Assembly (NCBI RefSeq): GCF_004798665.1
Contig: NZ_CP039292.1
Span: forward strand, 2,976,001-3,040,000
Source: Actinomyces procaprae
GTDB taxonomy: Bacteria; Actinomycetota; Actinomycetes; Actinomycetales; Actinomycetaceae
Length of the DNA stretch: 64,000 bases
Direction: 5' to 3'
Under the pieces are notes generated by a model, which worked only from the letters and a program-made list of their open reading frames with translations, had not been told where the DNA came from and ran no database searches. Each line of letters opens with the position of its first letter. Position 1 is the first letter of the stretch. The position numbers and the translations under genes are program-made. Positions 60,802-64,000 of the stretch are shown here, piece by piece.

Positions 60802-60930
60802 CCGGTCTCGGCACGTAACAACAACCGACCTCGGTACGTAAGATCTACCGACCTCGGTACGTAAGATCTACCGACCTCGGTACGTAAGATCTACCGACCT
60901 CGGTACGTAAGATCTACCGATCTCAGTGGT
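60802..60930. repeat. Tandem repeat array D (6 units, exactly 23 bp)
   Basis: Units start at 60802, 60825, 60848, 60871, 60894 and 60917. Four are identical in the core CCGACCTCGG, three of them followed by TACGTAAGATCTA; the first (CCGGTCTCGG) and last (CCGATCTCAG) are degenerate. The array is inverted relative to array C. The glpC stop codon (TCA on the plus strand, 60923-60925) lies in the last unit. Confidence 0.95.
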
Positions 60931-62278
60931 TGGGGCGGGGCTCGATGCCGGCCAGGCGTGACAGGCCGTAGGCGGCATGCAGCACCCAGATGGGGTGCAC
61001 CGTCTTGACGCCGCTGGACTGCTCGATCTGCCAGCGGCAGGTCTCGGTGTCGCACACCGCCAGGTTCGGGTTGACCTCGCGCACGACGTCGAAAAGGGGC
61101 CCCCCGACCGCCTGCGCGACCTCGTACTTCTCCCGCTTCAGCCCATAGGTGCCGGCGATGCCGCAGCAGGCCCGCCCGGACTCGACCACATGGAAGCCGG
61201 GCACCAGCTCCATCAGCTCGATCGCGGGCATCCCCATGTTCTGCCCCTTGAGCTGGCAGGGGGCGTGGTAGGCGACTGTGGCGTCGATACGGCGGAAGCG
61301 GTGGGGCAGCTCGCCGGCGTCGTCGAGGTCGCGCAGGAACTCCGACAGCTCCACGGTGCGCGGGGCGACGTCGGCGAGCACCTGCGCATCCACCCCCATG
61401 ATCTCGTGCGCCTCGTGCTTGAGCATACCGGCGCAGGAGCCGGAGGAGGACACGATCGTCAGGTCCTTCCCGGCCGCCGTCAGCTGCTCGCACAGCCGCA
61501 CGACGGCGGCGGAGGCCTGCCCGTACAGGCCGTTGGACTGGGCGGCCAGGCCGCAGCAGCCCTGTTTGGGCACGATCACCTCATACCCGATGTGCTCAAG
61601 CACCTCGATGGCGCGCTTGGAGGTCTCCACCTCGAAGTAGCCGCCGGCGCAGCCGTGGAAGAACACGATCGGGCCGCGGGAGCCGGCCGGGACCAGCGTG
61701 TGAGTCCGCTTGGTGCGGCGACGCAGCCAGCCGGCCAGCGACTGCGGCTGCGCGTGCGGCATGGGGGCGTCGCGGTGCACGCCGACCGTCTTCTCCATGA
61801 CCACGCGGATCGGCTTGTTGGCCAGGGCGGCGTTGGCCAGTGGCGCGATCGGGGTCATCACCCTCCCCATGAGGGTGGTCTGCGTGATCAGCCGGTCGCG
61901 CACGGGCACGGCCCGGTTCTGGGCGCGCATGACGGCGCGGGCCTGGTTGTTCAGTTCGGCGATCTTCACGCCCTGCGGGCACACCCGGGTGCAGGTGCCG
62001 CACGATGAGCAGTAGTCGATGGAGTGGTCCACGCTCTCACCGTTGCGGTAGCGCTCGGCCTGCGGGCCGACGAACTTCGGTCCGGGGAACAACTCCGTGA
62101 CCTCCATGACCGGGCAGGCGGTCTCGCAGATGGTGCACTTGACGCAGCAGTCCAGGCTGGCCCGCGCCAGCGCGTGGGCTGCGGTCTCGACCGCGGCGGC
62201 ACCGCTCCTCACCCGCTCCCCGCCCTTGCCGGGCAGCGGCAGATCCCAGCGCTGGGCCAGGGTGTCGACGTCGAACAT
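60923..62278 (-). CDS. glpC: Anaerobic glycerol-3-phosphate dehydrogenase subunit C
   Basis: This is a 451-aa iron-sulfur subunit that links GlpAB to the membrane quinone pool. Two 4Fe-4S clusters are visible: CVKCTICETACP and CSSCGTCTRVCP. Two CCG domains follow (KQGCCGLAAQSNG, GRACCGIAGTYG). Its ATG overlaps the glpB stop by one base (TGATG). The gene ends within a degenerate unit of repeat array D, which supplies the stop codon. Confidence 0.94.
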   Translation of the reverse strand: MFDVDTLAQRWDLPLPGKGGERVRSGAAAVETAAHALARASLDCCVKCTICETACPVMEVTELFPGPKFVGPQAERYRNGESVDHSIDYCSSCGTCTRVCPQGVKIAELNNQARAVMRAQNRAVPVRDRLITQTTLMGRVMTPIAPLANAALANKPIRVVMEKTVGVHRDAPMPHAQPQSLAGWLRRRTKRTHTLVPAGSRGPIVFFHGCAGGYFEVETSKRAIEVLEHIGYEVIVPKQGCCGLAAQSNGLYGQASAAVVRLCEQLTAAGKDLTIVSSSGSCAGMLKHEAHEIMGVDAQVLADVAPRTVELSEFLRDLDDAGELPHRFRRIDATVAYHAPCQLKGQNMGMPAIELMELVPGFHVVESGRACCGIAGTYGLKREKYEVAQAVGGPLFDVVREVNPNLAVCDTETCRWQIEQSSGVKTVHPIWVLHAAYGLSRLAGIEPRPNH

Positions 62279-63774
62279 CAGTCCTGCTCCTTGCTCTCAC
62301 CGGGCCCGGCGGCCCGACTGGTCGCGGCGTCCGCCTCCGCGGCGGCGGTGTGGGCGGGCGGGCAGCCCAGATCGGCCAGGACGGCGTCGACGGCGGCCTG
62401 CGCCGATCCCAACGCGATGCCCTCCCCGGACTTCTCACTCCAGCGCACGGCGCCCGCCAGTACGCCGCCGACGGCGTGCACACCCGCCAGCGCGGCGGCG
62501 CCGTCGGGCCCCAGCGGCCGCATCCCGGCGTCGACCGCCACGCCCACCCGGAACAGCCCCTGGGGCGCGCCCCAGTAATCACGGTGGACCAGGCGGCGCA
62601 GATTCTCGGCGCCGTCGGCGGTGACCCCGGCCAGCGGCAGGCCGAGGACCGTGTCGGTCACCCGCCCGTGGGAGTCCATGGCCAGGGCGCCGGACTCGAA
62701 TCCGCCCGCAGCCAGGATGAAGGCGGCGGCACGGTGCTCGCGGGGCCGGCCGGCGGCGGCAGTGGTGACCGATACCAGGCGGCCGCGCTCCACGCGGGTG
62801 GAGACCACGCGCGCGCCCATGACCATGCGCACACGCTCGGCGGAGGCGAGCCGGTCCAGCCGGTGCTCCAGCCGCAGGCCCGGCACCGACGGCGGCACCA
62901 GCGGGATCTCCCCCACCGGCGCCCCCAGCCGCTCGGCGAGCTCCCGGAAGACGCCGGGACGGTCCAGCCCGAGCACGGCGGGCAGCAGCACGGTCTCACC
63001 GTCGCGCACCCTGCCGTCCAGCAGGCGCGCCAGCCGGTCGATTCCCTCGGCGCCGTCCAGGGCACGGGCGTGCCCGACGGCATTCGTGTCGCTCTCGCCG
63101 CCGCGGGCCACGAAGTCGACGGTCAGTGCGCGCGCCCGCACGCGCCCACCATCCGGCAGCGTGCTGCGATTCAGGTTCCCGGCAGCCATGTCGGCGGTGA
63201 AGTCCTTCAGCCGGGCCAGGCCCACCACCAGGTAGTGTCCGCCGTCGCGCAGCACCGAGGCCTGCATGGAGGGCTGCACCAGCAGCGTGGGGCGTATGGC
63301 ACCGACGGCGGTGGGCAGCCACAGGTTCGCGGGGCCATCACCGGCCGGCGCGGCGGAGCCGCCCGACCCCGCGCCGGCGTCGCCCGCGCCGGCGTCCTCC
63401 ACGGCGTCCGGCCGGGCGGTGAGCAGCTCGGAGCCGACCAGGGCGGCGAAGCGGTCCACGCCGGCTGCGGTGGCGCGCCGACCGATCACGCGGTAGGGGT
63501 GCCCTTCGGGCAGCAGGTCAGCGGCGGCGATGGCGGCATAGGGGCGGGTAATGGCGCGGCGCGCGGAGCGCTCCTCCGCAGTGGTTCCGGCTCCCGGTCC
63601 AGCGGGACCGGCCGCGCCGCCGAGGCGTCCGAGCACGTCTACCGTGCCTGGGGACAGCGCCAGTCCGCCCATGCCCTTGGTGACCAGGGTGACGGTGGCG
63701 CCGGCCCGGCGCAGCCGCAGCGCCGCGGCGTATCCCGATATCCCGGCGCCGATGACGACGACGTCGCTGCTCAT
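62278..63774 (-). CDS. glpB: Anaerobic glycerol-3-phosphate dehydrogenase subunit B
   Basis: This is a 498-aa flavoprotein subunit with the N-terminal dinucleotide motif VVVIGAGISGYAAALRLRRAG and the GlpB segment GMGGLALSPGTVDVLG. It is longer than the roughly 420-aa E. coli protein owing to Ala/Gly-rich insertions (around residues 50-70 and 130-150). It is coupled to glpC (TGATG) and to the upstream gene (ATGA), forming a glpABC operon. Confidence 0.92.
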   Translation of the reverse strand: MSSDVVVIGAGISGYAAALRLRRAGATVTLVTKGMGGLALSPGTVDVLGRLGGAAGPAGPGAGTTAEERSARRAITRPYAAIAAADLLPEGHPYRVIGRRATAAGVDRFAALVGSELLTARPDAVEDAGAGDAGAGSGGSAAPAGDGPANLWLPTAVGAIRPTLLVQPSMQASVLRDGGHYLVVGLARLKDFTADMAAGNLNRSTLPDGGRVRARALTVDFVARGGESDTNAVGHARALDGAEGIDRLARLLDGRVRDGETVLLPAVLGLDRPGVFRELAERLGAPVGEIPLVPPSVPGLRLEHRLDRLASAERVRMVMGARVVSTRVERGRLVSVTTAAAGRPREHRAAAFILAAGGFESGALAMDSHGRVTDTVLGLPLAGVTADGAENLRRLVHRDYWGAPQGLFRVGVAVDAGMRPLGPDGAAALAGVHAVGGVLAGAVRWSEKSGEGIALGSAQAAVDAVLADLGCPPAHTAAAEADAATSRAAGPGESKEQD

Positions 63775-64000
63775 GCGCGGGCCTCCTGTTTCTGCTCGGT
63801 GGCGGCACGGAAAGCGCCTGCCAGGGCTGCGGCATCGGGGTCGAGCCGGGGCGGGGCCGCCAGGGCCGCCAGCGCCGCAGCCATCTCCTCCGGTAGTTCC
63901 TCGCCATCCTCGGCGTCCGCGATGGGGGTCGCCGCGGCGGCGGGGGGCGCGACGGCGGGCAGGTCCTCGACGTCGAGGGTTCCCTGCAGCATCCAGAAGT
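63771..64000 (-). CDS. glpA: C-terminal end of probable GlpA subunit (partial)
   Basis: Only the last 75 or so codons are in the window. They read FWMLQGTLDVEDLPAV, then an Ala/Pro/Glu-rich low-complexity tail ending in RAATEQKQEARA. The stop overlaps the glpB start as ATGA. Identification as GlpA rests on operon order (A-B-C); the visible tail has no diagnostic motif. Confidence 0.5.
   Translation of the reverse strand, partial: FWMLQGTLDVEDLPAVAPPAAAATPIADAEDGEELPEEMAAALAALAAPPRLDPDAAALAGAFRAATEQKQEARA

Noticed and set aside
60389..60930. CRISPR array
   Set aside because: The units repeat as a whole with 22-23 bp period; the segments between cores are nearly identical within an array, not unique spacers, and no cas genes are present.

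Overview
The window is GC-rich DNA from a high-GC Gram-positive actinobacterium. Several features support this: xylose isomerase and xylulokinase of actinobacterial type, RadA followed by DisA, a surface protein ending in an LAxTG sorting signal, several genes that look leaderless (a TANNNT box 6-7 bases before the start codon), and frequent GTG/TTG starts. An Actinomyces-like organism is my best guess, but no rRNA or tRNA gene is present to test it.

From 1 to about 31,650 the window is a plant-glycan utilisation region. It holds an ABC sugar importer (edge to 1,728) with a divergent LacI regulator, then xylB and xylA with a divergent ROK regulator. A full hexuronate route follows: uidA (beta-glucuronidase), uxaC, uxuB, uxuA, kdgK and eda, which takes glucuronides to pyruvate and glyceraldehyde 3-phosphate. 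Two parallel loci then each encode a GH31 alpha-xylosidase, a three-gene ABC importer (binding protein and two permeases, no ATPase) and a LacI regulator. A SorC-type regulator closes the region. The xylosidases would feed xylose to XylA and XylB.

From 31,650 to 42,014 there is a small strongly initiated ORF, a membrane protein with an AlbA_2 (Schlafen-type) domain, an aldo/keto reductase, and an operon of PTS EIIA-EIIB-EIIC (galactitol type), class II aldolase, DhaK and DhaL, with a divergent transketolase. This looks like a catabolic pathway for a polyol or ketose that I cannot name.

From 42,015 to 51,573 is the most rearranged part. It contains palindromes, a 20-bp tandem repeat, an IS remnant, a 218-bp duplicated fragment of a siderophore ATPase gene, a large cell-wall-anchored surface protein whose signal peptide is interrupted by a (CT)10 dinucleotide tract that leaves the gene out of frame, a siderophore ABC importer with an iron-box-like palindrome, and a lone second binding protein.

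From 51,574 to 64,000 come two tandem small membrane proteins, radA, disA, a membrane-anchored Arg/Gly-rich protein, an ArgA-like acetyltransferase and a glycerol 3-phosphate locus: a SorC regulator, glpD, and convergent glpA(partial)-glpB-glpC.

Two points deserve most attention. One is the probable phase-variable surface protein at 43,596-45,732, including the duplication and IS scars around it. The other is a family of 22-23-bp tandem intergenic repeats built on the core CCGAGGTCGG, found as four arrays in the window, two of which supply the stop codon of the neighbouring gene.
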